From contig OY755190.1 in NCBI GenBank assembly GCA_963576735.1, forward strand, positions 8,797,695 to 8,861,694: a DNA stretch of 64,000 nt, read 5' to 3'. Positions 48,240 through 59,434 of this stretch are shown here, piece by piece. Every line of letters starts with the position of its first letter. Position 1 is the first letter of the stretch. The notes under the pieces were generated by a model. It was not told the DNA's origin, did not search any database, and was given only the letters and a program-made list of their open reading frames with translations. The DNA comes from Bedellia somnulentella. Lineage: Eukaryota > Arthropoda > Insecta > Lepidoptera > Bedelliidae. Position numbers and translations under genes: made by a program.

Positions 48240-49690
48240 TAATTGACAGTAATGTTGACTGGAACGAGGCAATGGGTGACAGTAGTGACAGTGAGATTAG
48301 TATGGAAGTAGTAATGAAAGCATTGAAAAGTATGAAAGTAGGGAAAGCGGTAGGGTATGATAGGATAAGTATCGAAATGCTGAGGGCTGGTAAAAGGGGT
48401 GATGGCTTCCTGGCTGTACTTCCTTTTTCAAAAGTGCTGGTCGAGTTGTAAAGTACCACGAGATTGGTGCAGGGCAGTAATTGTGCCCTTATATAAAGGA
48501 AAAGGGTCACACCGGAAGGCCAAGCACTTTTTTATCGACACGATAACGGTTAGAATGAGATAGCAGTATACGATACTGAGTAAGTGCGTAAGAGATAGCT
48601 GCTTTATCCCACGCGATAACTAGTTTAAACACGGCTCGTGCTTGCCCTGCAGGAAGCTTAAAAACTACCGCGGAATCAGCCTACTCAGTGTTGTCGGTAA
48701 ATTGTATGCAAAGGTATTGATTGAAAGAGTGATGAATGAAACAGATGACAAAATTTGGGATGTGCAAATAGGATTTAGAAAGAGAATGGGATGTATGGAT
48801 CAAATCTTCTCTTTAAGAAGCATAACTGAAACGTTCTTAGCCAAGAACCGAAAGGTGTATTGCTCCTTCATAGATTAAGAGAAGGCGTATGATAGGGTGG
48901 TAAGGAAGTATTTGTGGGAGGTTTTATCCAAGTTCGGCTTGGGGAGCCAACTTATACGTGCATTGGTATCACTCTATGAGGATTCTAGTGCATGTGTAAG
49001 AATAAACGGGGAAAACACAGACTGGTTCGGTATCTCTAGGGTTGTCCGACAGGGATGTGTAGCTTCTCCGTGGCTCTTCAATTTGTTCATGGATGACTGT
49101 CTGATAGAGTTGCGTGAAAGCGATTATGGACAGAGAATGGGTGGATCTTATATGCTAATGATCAAGTTCTACTTGCATCGTCGGTTGAAGAGTTACAAGA
49201 GATGATGAAAATTGCATGTGCGTCGTTTGAAAGAAAGGGAATGAGAGTGAATATGGATAAAACCAAAACCATGGTTTTTGAGAGAGAGGAGAATATGACT
49301 GAATGACTGATTGAGATCAATGATAAGAAAGTGAAACAAGTGAAAGAGTTCGTATATCTGGGGAAAAATAGAAAACGGAATGTTGAGATGGTTTGGGCAT
49401 ATAGAGAGGATGGATGACAGTAAACTGGTGAAAGAGATCTACATAGCCAATGTGGAAAGTAATGTTAGTAGAGGACGACCTTGGAGGTCACATTTGGATC
49501 AAATAGAAAATGTGCTCAAAAAGGTAGGTGTCCGAAGTACGAAGAATAAATGAGCATGTATGAAAAGATTGATGGGTGTGAATGAAGCTAGAGAGGTTTG
49601 CCAGGATCGTACAAAGTGGCGATCGATAGTCTCTGCCTACCCCAATGGCAACTAACGGCGTGAGAATATGAATGTATGTATATATATGTA
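48240..49690 (+). pseudogene. Decayed RTE-type LINE, reverse transcriptase to 3' end
   Basis: Interrupted frames together spell an RT domain: MKALKSMKVGKAVGYDRISIEML, KNYRGISLLSVVGKLYAKVL, IGFRKRMGCMDQIFSLR, EKAYDRVVRKYLW, VRQGCVASPWLFNLFMDD. The active site is frameshifted and mutated (Y-A-N-D in the +1 frame near 49152), with further stops at about 48448 and 48876. The 3' part (49385-49690) encodes the conserved C-terminal WFGHIERMDD...SRGRP...YPNG and ends at gcgtgagaatatgaatgtatg. A ~130-bp MITE has inserted at 48519-48652. Confidence 0.85.
48519..48652. mobile_element. ~130-bp MITE inserted in LINE pseudogene
   Basis: The ends are roughly inverted (ggccaagcac / gtgcttgcc). The core cggttagaatgagata and cgatac..gtaagtgc is shared with copies at 4445-4575 (reverse) and 31893-31998. 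It interrupts the RT frame between the halves of a KNYRGISLL block, and short ggaag flanks may be the target duplication. Confidence 0.6.
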
Positions 49691-50651
49691 TTTTAATATA
49701 GTCGATTAACTCTAAGACAGTAGATTAACTTAATAAATACACTGTATGTTTATAAATTGTAGTCTTGGTAAGAGAGGTTTAGTGGAAAGAATAAGAAATA
49801 CCTCAGTCATTTTTGAGTCAATAAACTTTCATTCAAATATATTATGAAACATGTAACGAAGAAATCATTCGCAATGAATATTATATTGACTTGCTGATTA
49901 AGATTAACTTTAATAAATTTGCGTTGATGTATGCAGATCATTTAAGTTAATTACATAATATTGTAACCAAACAATGGTTGTATTTGATTACGAGAACAAC
50001 ATTTACGTAATATTAAGTTATTCTCTTGGTTTGATCACAAACTTCAAATGATATCGATGCACTATCGGAATCGGAAGTAATAACAAAAGTGAGATTTTCT
50101 GTCACGGTCATTTGAGAACGATCTTGACACACTGTTTTAGATATTATTAAATTAGTTTTTTATTTCTGAAATTAGCTGTAAATTAAAAGAGGGACTAAAG
50201 TTTACCTAATCAGAACCACACTTATTTTTTAAATACATTATCTTTTTTGAAGTTCAATGCATGACAAAAATACATACAAAATGTTGTTCAACTATAACAG
50301 ATACAGTAACGGAAAATTCACCCCTGAGACAACCACGGTTGTTATAAACACATACGCGTAATTGTATTAATTAAATAACATATGTAGAACTAAGAAAACA
50401 CCTGAAATAACATACTTGTTTTCCATCTCTTCGGTAATAACGAGACCCATTTGGAAAATTACTGAACAATAATTTCTATACAATTTTATCGAAATAAGGG
50501 TAATTTGCGATGACGAGTACTAGGAGCACAAAGCAACCCGGGAGCTCACACGAAACTGAGAGTTTTATCAATCGAGCAGTGCAGTCATAGTACATTATCA
50601 ACAACTTACGCGAATTTTCTTGTGACCCGACAAATACATTCTAACCAAGTT

Positions 50652-50657
50652 ATATAT

Positions 50658-50688
<31 letters not shown>

Positions 50689-51715
50689 CTTATATTGTAC
50701 AACATCACAGAAGACTAATTCGTTATACAAATCAAACTAACACTAATAAAATAAGAACATAAAACATAAATGATAAACTCTTAAAAAGTAACCAAAACAT
50801 ATAGAAAAACATCCAACATAACTTATCTTGGATGTACTTGTACTTATCCATTTCTAATTGTAGCAAATAATTCTTAATGTGACCTTGGTAAATTCACCCA
50901 AACCACAACTGTACAAATCTACTAATTCATTTACTTTATTAAGCACCTTTAAGGCTCTGGTCATAGGCGCCTGCGCTAACAGGTTGGTTCTGGCCTGCGG
51001 TATGCTGAATAGCCGGCCCGCTCGTCGCCGCAGCCCCCGCGTGCCCTCACTCGGCACCACCAGGCTTATGCTTTCTAGAATGGCCGGGTTTATCAGCCAG
51101 CCCCTCAGTATTTTAAAAAGGGTAACTGCTAAGGTTAGGTCTCTCCTAGCCGATAGAGTTGTATACCCTACCATCCCAGCAACAAATAAGCTCGGATATA
51201 ATAAAGGATATCCGGGATACACTCCATATAATTTAAAGTACAAAAACCGAAGAAATTTGTTTTGTATTTTCTCCAGCATCAAACTATATTTAGTTTCATG
51301 CGGAGCCCATATGATTGCGTTGCATTCTAATTTACTCCGCACTAACGCGTTGTACAATGCCTTCACAGCACTTATTTCTGTGAAACCATGGCACCTACGG
51401 AGTACAAAACCTAAAATTTTGAACGCACTCTTGCATATGTCCACAATGTGATCACGAAATGACAAATCCGATGAGATCCACACTCCCAGATCCCGCACGG
51501 AAGTAACCTGCTGCAGCGCGGCGCCTCCGGCCAGTGTGTACTGGCGCTGCCGCGGGGTACGCGCGCGGCTGAAGGAGATCTGCATGCACTTCGATGCGTT
51601 GAACTGGAGCTTGTTGTCGCGGCTCCATTGGACCACCCTATCTATATCCTCCTGTAGCCGATCACAATCACCCTCGTCACCGATTCGCAAAAAATATTGT
51701 TTAAATAAGCCTATG
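50652..51715 (-). mobile_element. 5'-truncated LINE, reverse transcriptase C-terminal part
   Basis: An open frame from about 51715 to 50854 encodes the end of an RT (FLRIGDEGDCDRLQEDIDRV, LQFNASKCMQISFSR, VRDLGVWISSDLSF, LVRSKLECNAIIWAPHE). It stops without interruption and is followed by a 3' UTR and an (AAAT)n tail (50654-50691 on this strand). It lies in PhKgamma intron 4 in the gene's own orientation, so it is transcribed with the pre-mRNA. Confidence 0.8.
50654..50691. repeat. (TTTA)n microsatellite, LINE tail
   Basis: Nine or so tttа-type units forming the 3' tail of the minus-strand LINE 50652-51715. Confidence 0.85.
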
Positions 51716-51762
51716 TTTGCATTTGTATGAATTTTTCCTTATCCATACTATATACTATTATA

Positions 51763-51870
51763 CAGGGTGTCCCAAGAAATAGTGTCAAGCGGAAGTCCAA
51801 GGACAGAATACCCCTAGGGGTACCCGAATTACCCCCATGTATGTTCTGCGACTTTTTGTAGTTTTCGAGA
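51763..51870. repeat. Interspersed repeat of the acagggtgtccc type
   Basis: ttatacagggtgtcccaaga followed by gaatacccctaggggtaccc. This opening is common to a widespread insect interspersed repeat. Its far end cannot be fixed; the DNA to about 52480 is AT-rich and non-coding. Confidence 0.35.
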
Positions 51871-53051
51871 TATGTTTTTTTTTCATATTTTTTGTTAAAC
51901 CTTGGCTTATTTGACATAATTGGTCACAGAGACATCAATTGTTGAGATACAAGTTTGATTTTTTGTCTGATATAGGTGAACAGTAGCACTTGCAAAAAAC
52001 AAAAGCAATTGTGAGCCCAAAAAAAAATTTTGAAGCCTAAGTTTGTTAAAATGTTTCAATTAAAGATCTCTTTTGAACAATTAAAAAAAAAACTTACCCC
52101 AAAAATGTCTCCAAATTATTTTTAAAAATTTGCTAATTTCGTCAGCTATTTGGCATGTAAATTTGATTGAGCTATCTCCACGACTTCATACTTGAAAAAA
52201 TGTTTTTTTGAGTGGTTTGCAATAAATTGTTCTTATATACGTCATGTCAATTGCATGGGTGGAACCTCTTACAAACTGTACCTAAATATAAAATCAATCA
52301 CTTGCATCTGTATTTCCGAGATAAATTATGAAAGATAGAAAGACGGTCTTATTCCTATGACATACGTAAAAACAAGATTATTGTTATATATGTTTTCTGT
52401 ACATCTGTGAACATCTGTTATTGGCCTTACTTGATTTCTATTATTAACTATGTATTATAACTTATGTCGCTGTTGATGTTCCTAATAAAAATAAATAAAT
52501 ACCCTCAACAAAACCTTTTCTAAGGTCAGTGGATACAGGGTTATAATAAGTAAATGTACAAATCATAAGGAAAATGTTATCCCTTTACATCAGTTAGAGA
52601 AACTATAGTGTTTAGATCTACAACAATTTTGCTATCAAAGAAATGAGATCATGTGGAATATTACCACGATTGTGTTATCAAATGCTAGACTGAAATCAGC
52701 CGGTGGAATATCTCAATAATGTACTAACTGATGATGTCATTATACAATGGTGATAATCATTAATTGGAGTATGCCGTTTGCTGCTAAAATTTGATTGCGC
52801 ATCGATCTAGAATAAACGTTTATTTTAATGAGGAGGGATTGTCGCCCGTATAAAATATAAAAAGTATTCATTTTTTCAAATAGAGACTAAGTATAGTTTC
52901 AACGGGACGCAAAAGTAATTATGGCGTGAGTATATACATGTACAAAGGAGTCTAAATGTTAATTCTAGATAAAACCTATCTGGTGTGTATTAAAAAAGTT
53001 ATTTCGAAGTAGGATTGGATGTCAGATGACAAAATAGTATATTTCATTACT

Positions 53052-53692
53052 AGTACGGAATGGCTGTCATTGCAAAGAGTTCCGACAAATGTCTACCCGA
53101 GCCGAAGGCGAGGGTTGACAGTCGGAACGAGTTGCAATGACGGTTCCGTACGTGTACTGAACGACTATTTTTAATACAGTTGCGAAAAAATTAAGCAATT
53201 TAACAAAACAACTAAACTCCCAAAGATTATTTCTGGAAAATGGCGACATTTTTTCTTCACTTATTGTGGTAGGCAAAGGAAACTATGCCCATACAGCCAA
53301 GTCTTATGTATAATTTTTTTGTTGATATGAAATGAAAATGAAATTTAATGAGTTATAATGTAATGAAACCTAACCTCACTAATTCTATCAAATCATTAAA
53401 TCAGATATCGAAACAAATTAGTCGATTTTGCCTATTATTTTGTTGTTGTTGATTCATGTTAATACGACCTATGCCACGTATTAACATGAATCATAAAAAC
53501 TTCTTTGATTTTTTTAGTAAAATCTTTATGGTTGGTTTTTCTTTAAAATAGACATTATTTTGACAGTTGGGAAAGAAAACGCACTAGTGCGGGAAAGGTA
53601 AAGAAAAAGCACGAGTGTGTAATAGCCCACTTCCCGAACGCTATACGTCCCTGTAATACGCCACTTTTTGAGCAATTGTATTAAAAATACTG
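53052..53692. repeat. Cluster of inverted repeats, likely MITE(s)
   Basis: Inner hairpin: 53052-53085 and 53121-53152 (agtacggaatgg / gttccgtac; gtcattgcaa / ttgcaatgac). A second pair spans 53163-53190 and 53666-53691 (tatttttaatacagttgc / aattgtattaaaaata). A perfect 16-bp stem lies at 53451-53466/53477-53492. There is no coding content. Confidence 0.55.
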
Positions 53693-53997
53693 TTTTTGAA
53701 AATACAATCCAGCTTAACGTAACGTAATTTTAGTCAAACAACAAGATTTGTTAAGTAAGTGAGTAAGATATGGGATATCTGCAAAGTACTAGGCGAACTT
53801 AGTTCTGGAAGAGGTGTTGTTTACAAATACCGATGACGTCGCCCACGACCTACAAAGATATGCAACAAAACAGGAAAATGCATTAAGTAGCTAAATTATT
53901 GAGGGCCTTCACCTTAAATCATACGAAAACATGACGTAATATTAAACGTATATCTATGTATGGTAGGCGGATGTTAAAAACACAAAACATTAGAGCA

Positions 53998-54205
53998 TAC
54001 CTACTATTACTCTCGCCATCAATTTCCCTTGATGTAGGCAGAGAATATCGTTCGCCACTTTTTATATTCATCAAAGTAAAATACATGCCCAGTTATTATT
54101 CTGATACGTTACATACGATACCTGTTTATCGATTTGTTTGAGATCTAAGCTCCATCTTTGTTTGATCTAAATGTGTCTTACGTGGCCGTCCTTTTCGAAC
54201 ATTTC
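53998..54205 (-). mobile_element. RTE LINE 3'-end fragment with internal replacement
   Basis: The ends match the family (tactctcgccatcaatttcc; gatctaaatgtgtcttacg); the middle 80 bp does not. Confidence 0.6.
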
Positions 54206-54659
54206 CGCCCATAGTAATAACTACAAATATCTCGTTGGATTAAATGGCATGTAGTAAATAATGAATATTATAGACAAGATAGCCTTTTCCAAGGATCATC
54301 TTACTAGGAGGAAATATCTGCAATTTCACATAATAGAAAATAAAGCGAAATATTATCAGCAAACAAACCATGGCATTTTAAGGAAGTTTTTTCGATCTGT
54401 CAATGAAAAGATATTCTTTGTCGTAAATATTGAACATTTCATACTTTTCTACTCAAGTTTTTTTTTTAATATTCTAACTAAATATATATATAATATATAA
54501 CAAAAGTATAGAAAATCGAGATTTTTATTTAGGAATTCTTATTTTAATCGTTTTGTTCGGTGTGGCAGTAAATAGGTATCAAGATTTCAATAAAGATGGC
54601 ATATTGCTCAACATAGCGTTATTCAAATTTATATACATAAACTTTATTATTATTTTACA

Positions 54660-55010
54660 ATAAGAAGGCAGGCGTCCGGAGTCTGAACGATAAAAGGTCA
54701 TTGTATTAAAAGATTGACTAATGTAGAGGAAGGACAAAAGTTTGTGAGGATCGTACTAAAGTTGCATTCTCACCTTTGAGCATTACATTACAATAATAAC
54801 TCCCTGACTGACGACATTCGCGTGAAATTCATACAATCATTCATATAATCACTACGTGGTGGGCATTATAATGCTCGGTTCTCCTCCTTCACTGCTGTAA
54901 TGCTAAAATCTGTAACGTAACATTCCACGCGAATGCTCCCGGCGAGGGAGTACCTTAAGAGGCTACGATAGTCTCTGCCTACTCTAATGGGATCTAAAGG
55001 GCAATAATTA
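54660..55010 (+). mobile_element. RTE LINE 3'-end fragment split by a hairpin-type MITE
   Basis: Family sequence at 54664-54770 (aaggcaggcgtccggagt...) resumes at about 54960 (gctacgatagtctctgcct). The insert carries inverted arms at 54799-54825 and 54924-54953 (cattcgcgtg / cacgcgaatg; actccct / agggagt). Confidence 0.65.
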
Positions 55011-55509
55011 TTGTATTTATGTAATAATCTTAAAATAGCTGATCTATCTCACCAGCCGATATGAAGTTTGTTGAACCATGAGCAACACACAAAGATTTAT
55101 TTTATAGCTCAGTGGATATAAGATTAAGAGCTTTTTTTTTTCAGCATACATTATTTATTGTGATGTCCTGACTCCTAAGCTAGGTAAACCTGTATTTCGT
55201 GTGTTATTCTATTCTCTTTAATTATGATTGCTATTTTAGACCACCGCTTCCAATGCAGAGAGGCGTGCCTTCAGTCCTGAGTAGGGCCTACACCAATGAA
55301 CATTTTCTTGAGTCATATGTGTGAGTAACTTATCATGGTAGTTAACGGTAAGAGTCGTAAACTACATAGACGGCGATAGATTTGCTCCCAATCACGTGAA
55401 TGCCAAATCTAAAGTAGTCTCTAAAGTAGGTGGTAAAATGTGGGTTCTCTGTAACTGGTACACCTGGTATAATAAATGTTTTTTTATTACAAAGTTGCAC
55501 TTCACTCAC

Positions 55510-55642
55510 CTCATGATGTATCTGGTCTTCTTCTCAGAGAGGGTTACCACAGATGTGAGATAATCAAACAACTCTCCGTTCTTGCACAACTCAAACACCA
55601 GGAAAATGAAGGTCTCTGATTCAAATACATCCTGAAGTTCAA
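55510..55642 (-). CDS. PhKgamma: Phosphorylase kinase gamma subunit, coding exon 3
   Basis: Residues 90-133: hinge region and helix D/E ([16 protein letters not shown], then VTLSEKKTR), closely matching known gamma subunits. The acceptor is ctgtttcag|TT and the donor CATGAG|GTGAGT. The AG left over joins A of exon 4 to give Arg134. Confidence 0.95.
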
Positions 55643-56015
55643 CTGAAACAGAATGTAATTACAAATTTGTTTATTGATCAGGAAATGCTTTGCATAAGGC
55701 AGCGTTTCTCAACAGTAAATCTGCTGAATCTTATAAAGTTATGCACAATTTTTAAAAACCCAATAGTTAATGATGTAGATTTTAATCAAAGATTCTATTA
55801 CAATATTACTTGTGTTTCTTCACCTTGAAATTTGAGCATTACATATTAACCCCATATTACTATAGTTACACACTGACCACTAGTAAAGAAACACTGTTTA
55901 AGAGAGTAGACCAACCACATAAAATTCAACACCTTTATGTCATTCTAACCGATGATAAACTTATTATTAAATTAGAGTGAGTTTGCAACACTGAAGTAGA
56001 AGCACAGTGAGGGAT

Positions 56016-56131
56016 ACACATACATATACTCACACCATCAGTTACCATTGGGGAAGGTTGAGACTATAAATTGCCACTTTGTATGAACCTGGAAAACCTC
56101 TTGAGCTTTACATTCATCAATCTTGTCGTAC
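56016..56131 (-). mobile_element. RTE LINE 3'-end fragment
   Basis: acatacatatactcacacca to tcttgtcgtacatgtcc, the reverse of the family. It carries a SINE-A at its end. Confidence 0.65.
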
Positions 56132-56139
56132 ATGTCCTG

Positions 56140-56382
56140 CTGTGTAGCGCCGGCTTAGAATAGCGCTACCCCATTTCTACCGGCGGGTGTACGTAAGAGG
56201 CATAACGGTATTGGGGTTTTTAAGGGAATATTGGGCGATGCGGTTGGATACCCATCACCAACAACTTTTATTATACCATCTTTTCCCCACTGAAATTTCC
56301 AAAATTGGCTGAGGAATTTCTAATTTCTTAGCTCTGGCTAACCCTTCTAGGGAATTATAGCCGTGAGTATATGTATGTATGT
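56140..56382 (+). mobile_element. SINE-A copy with 8-bp target-site duplication, nested in RTE fragment
   Basis: Flanked by atgtcctg (56132-56139 and 56383-56390). It has inserted at the end of an older RTE 3' fragment (56016-56131). Confidence 0.8.
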
Positions 56383-56736
56383 ATGTCCTGTTATTTTTTA
56401 CACTTTAGATGCATGCTATTTTGAGGGCATTCTTATTTGCTGTAAATGTGTCCGCCATGTTAGTCCTCTATTGTATTACCATCTACATTGGCTCTATATT
56501 TCTTCCAACAATTTACAATTATCTATCTTTCTATGTGCGCTGACAACCATCACAACATTTTTTTTCCTATCTTTTGTACAATATCATTGTTTAAATGTCA
56601 TCTTCACTTATCACACTATCAAATAATAAGTTCTTAAATATATCACAGAATATTTAATATCCCACAATACAAGCATTCTTGTGCTTGCTCTGTGTAATAT
56701 GCCCCTATATATATTTTAGAACCCTAACTCACTCAC

Positions 56737-56912
56737 TGATATAAGCATGCCCAGCCACCATTCGAAGGATGCTGATTTCCTGCCTAGTGGCATCACGCAT
56801 AGTGTGTGTGTCCACCCCATCTTGAGACTCCTGGCTGAGGTCAATGATCTTGGCGGCATACTCTCTTCCTGTCTCCTTTTCAATGCATCTACGCACTGTT
56901 GAACTTATGCCT
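56737..56912 (-). CDS. PhKgamma: Phosphorylase kinase gamma subunit, coding exon 2 (ATP-binding lobe)
   Basis: Residues 31-89. It completes the glycine-rich loop (GRGISSTV, 30-37), supplies the ATP-anchoring Lys52 (EYAAKII) and the partner Glu76 of helix C (ATRQEISIL), and ends GHAYI. The acceptor is cttttgcag|A and the donor ATATCA|GTGAGT. The insert between the Lys strand and helix C (SQESQDGVDTHTM) is typical in position for gamma subunits. Confidence 0.95.
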
Positions 56913-57067
56913 CTGCAAAAGAAGGGAATAATGAAAACTATAATTTACTCTCTTGGACTATTAATTAACATGGGTAATAAATTATTCTTAGTAGATTGTT
57001 TGAGAAAAGAATATGGTAGATTTATGCATATTCCAAGGTTTAAGTAGAAGAAAATTTATTTAGGCCT

Positions 57068-57245
57068 ATAAAACGGCGATAGGCCTGCCCCCTATCACGT
57101 GAGTACACTGTCCATGCAAAACGTGGGTACTCTGAACTCCAGGTGACAAAGTCACGTGATGTTCAGAAGTATTAGTACCTTTATGTTTAAAATTTATTTG
57201 GGCTTTAATTCCTTCAAGATATTCGCCCAGCAATTATATGGTGAA
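57068..57245 (+). repeat. Repeat C copy
   Basis: Opposite orientation to 33247-33440: cggcgataggcctgcccc to attcgcccagc, in PhKgamma intron 1. Confidence 0.6.
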
Positions 57246-57284
57246 TCTGTTTTCTTTCAATGCTAATATTCCAACATTAAATTG

Positions 57285-57400
57285 CCTTCTTTATAATGGA
57301 TGTAAACTAAGCTAGAGAGGTTTGTCAGGATCATACAAAGTGGCAATTGATAGTCTCTGCCTACCCCAATGGGAACTAATGGCATGATGAATGTAAGTAT
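57285..57400 (+). mobile_element. RTE LINE 3'-end fragment
   Basis: ggatgtaaactaagctagagagg to ggcatgatgaatgtaagtatg, in PhKgamma intron 1. Confidence 0.7.
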
Positions 57401-57480
57401 GTAATTTGCCTTATTATTTACATCCTTACATTCTAAGTTGAAACTTGATCAAATAAGAAATTGCAAATCATAAAAAAAAC

Positions 57481-57744
57481 ATATCGCACCTCCGCTCAAA
57501 TAGTGTCACAACTCAAAAATTAATTGAATCCCTCTTGTTTTACCATTACGTTAATTAACCATTGATAAACATCAAAAAGTTAACTCTTGAACTGGCATAT
57601 GTATAGCTTGTTAATTTGTAATTATGATCAGTTGTCGTAACAAGAGCAAAAATGTAAAAATAAAGAGAAATGTAAGTTTTAAATACGATTTTTTCAAAAA
57701 TTTGGTTTTTGAGTTGTGTCACTATTTGAGCGGAGGTGCGATAT
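57481..57744. mobile_element. 264-bp MITE with 39-bp terminal inverted repeats
   Basis: The arms at 57481-57519 and 57706-57744 are inverted copies with one mismatch (start atatcgcacctccgctcaaa). The interior is AT-rich and non-coding, and flanking TA suggests a Tc1/mariner-type target. It lies 43 bp from the LINE insertion in PhKgamma intron 1. Confidence 0.8.
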
Positions 57745-57997
57745 ACAAATGATCAACTATCACTTTTGGTAAAACATCTTCATATTAGGGGAGTAAGGGG
57801 AGAACGGATAACATCAACCGGCCCAATTGTCAACCTTTCCTGCACGTGGTGCTCCCTGCTAGACAACTGACGAGGCTCTGACGACCGAGCAGTGGCGGTA
57901 TAACCATACACCTACCCAGAAACCTGGAGTGGAGGAGGCTATAGCGAGCCTTGGGATCCAAATAATCCCAAAAAGGCCTACCAAATAGAAACCAAAT

Positions 57998-59434
57998 ATG
58001 GAAGCAAGTTTGAAAAATAAACTACCCCAGGAGGGTACCAGCGATGCTGGAGAATCCCTCCCTGAGTCTAACTCAGGCTGCCCCTCGTATTCTGGGGGGG
58101 GCACAAGTTTGCAACCAGATGGCACATCTGAAATTTTAGGAGATACATCTAGCTTACTCAGTCCACCAGATATCACTGAGGAAACCCCTACTGCTAGACC
58201 TGAGAGTAAAAAACGAAAACTCTTTCAACAAGCATTTCATCCAAGCTTGTTTACAACCAGGACGAGAAGCAACTCAATGGGAAACATAAACGAACTAGAA
58301 CGAAATATTGTAAAAGATATAACTCCACAGAAAACTACAAATTGCCCTCCTGACTGGCAAAGAGTTCCATCATCAAGAAGCAATAAGAACAAAGAAAAAT
58401 CTTCAAGCACAACCCAGCACAGCATCCAGATATCTAACCGCTTTAATGGATTAACAGTTGATCCTACGGATACTGCCTCAGAGCCAAAAATTGTGAGAGA
58501 AAGTAAACCACCACCAATTATCCTTTATGGTATTGAAAATATCAACAAGCTGACTGAGCTATTGGAAACAGCTGCTGATCGACAAAGCTTCTTCTACAAA
58601 ACAGTTAATAAAAATCAGCTGAGAATAACTGCAGCAAATACAGATATATACAAAAAACTTATGACAATAGTACGGAAACATGATTTAATTGGTCACACAT
58701 TTAATCTGAAATCACAAAGATGCTTTAGACTTGTCATAAAGAACCTCCATCACACTACGCCACACAGCGCAATTGAAGAAGCTGTCGCAAAATCTGGGAA
58801 TGTTGTCTCAGGTGAAATAGTTAACGCAAGGTATGGGCCAGATAAGATTCCTACTTCTACTTTCTTTGTTAATCTTAAACCTAGTCCAAATAATAAAGCA
58901 GCTAAAGAGATAAAATATATATACCACCAAGCTGTCACTATTGAAGATCCCAAAAAAAAGAAACATGTTATACAATGCCAGAGATGTCAACAATATGGTC
59001 ACTCTAAGAACTATTGCATGCGCCCCTTTAGATGTGTAAAGTGTGGACAGTCTCATAAAACAGCAGAATGTGCAAAACGAGATAGAAACACTCCAGCTCA
59101 GTGCGCTCTTTGCAATGGCCCACATCCCGCAAACTACAAGGGTTGTGAAGTCTACAAGGAAATACTTGCTAGAAAAACCTCTAAATACCCAAATAGGCAT
59201 AAGAAAAACCCACTGACAATACCACTCGAAAATACTAGACCCTTGCAATCAACCTATGCTGACGTCCTTAAAGATGAAAACAAAAAAACTGACATTCCTA
59301 CAGATAAACCAGAAGCTACCAATGCACTAGAAAATATCTTACTACGGCAAACAGAAAAGATGGAATTCCTCATACAACAAATGAGCACCTTAATGAGTCT
59401 CATAACAACACTTGTTACACATTTACAAAAATGA
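57998..59434 (+). CDS. LINE ORF1, RNA-binding protein with three CCHC zinc knuckles
   Basis: 478 residues. The N-terminal ~170 residues are Ser/Thr/Pro-rich and probably disordered. A middle domain (about 175-315) has the RRM-like/PRE_C2HC pattern known from Jockey ORF1 proteins (...FRLVIKNLHHTTP...). Three zinc knuckles follow at about 327-390 (CQRCQQYGHSKNYC, CVKCGQSHKTAEC, CALCNGPHPANYKGC). The C terminus has a hydrophobic heptad-like helix. Family role: coats the element RNA in the ribonucleoprotein. The stop overlaps the ORF2 start as ATGA, suggesting termination-reinitiation. No frame damage is visible. Confidence 0.9.
   Translation: MEASLKNKLPQEGTSDAGESLPESNSGCPSYSGGGTSLQPDGTSEILGDTSSLLSPPDITEETPTARPESKKRKLFQQAFHPSLFTTRTRSNSMGNINELERNIVKDITPQKTTNCPPDWQRVPSSRSNKNKEKSSSTTQHSIQISNRFNGLTVDPTDTASEPKIVRESKPPPIILYGIENINKLTELLETAADRQSFFYKTVNKNQLRITAANTDIYKKLMTIVRKHDLIGHTFNLKSQRCFRLVIKNLHHTTPHSAIEEAVAKSGNVVSGEIVNARYGPDKIPTSTFFVNLKPSPNNKAAKEIKYIYHQAVTIEDPKKKKHVIQCQRCQQYGHSKNYCMRPFRCVKCGQSHKTAECAKRDRNTPAQCALCNGPHPANYKGCEVYKEILARKTSKYPNRHKKNPLTIPLENTRPLQSTYADVLKDENKKTDIPTDKPEATNALENILLRQTEKMEFLIQQMSTLMSLITTLVTHLQK

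Noticed and set aside
50879..51451. 190-codon plus-strand frame
   Set aside because: Complement of the LINE reverse transcriptase on the minus strand.
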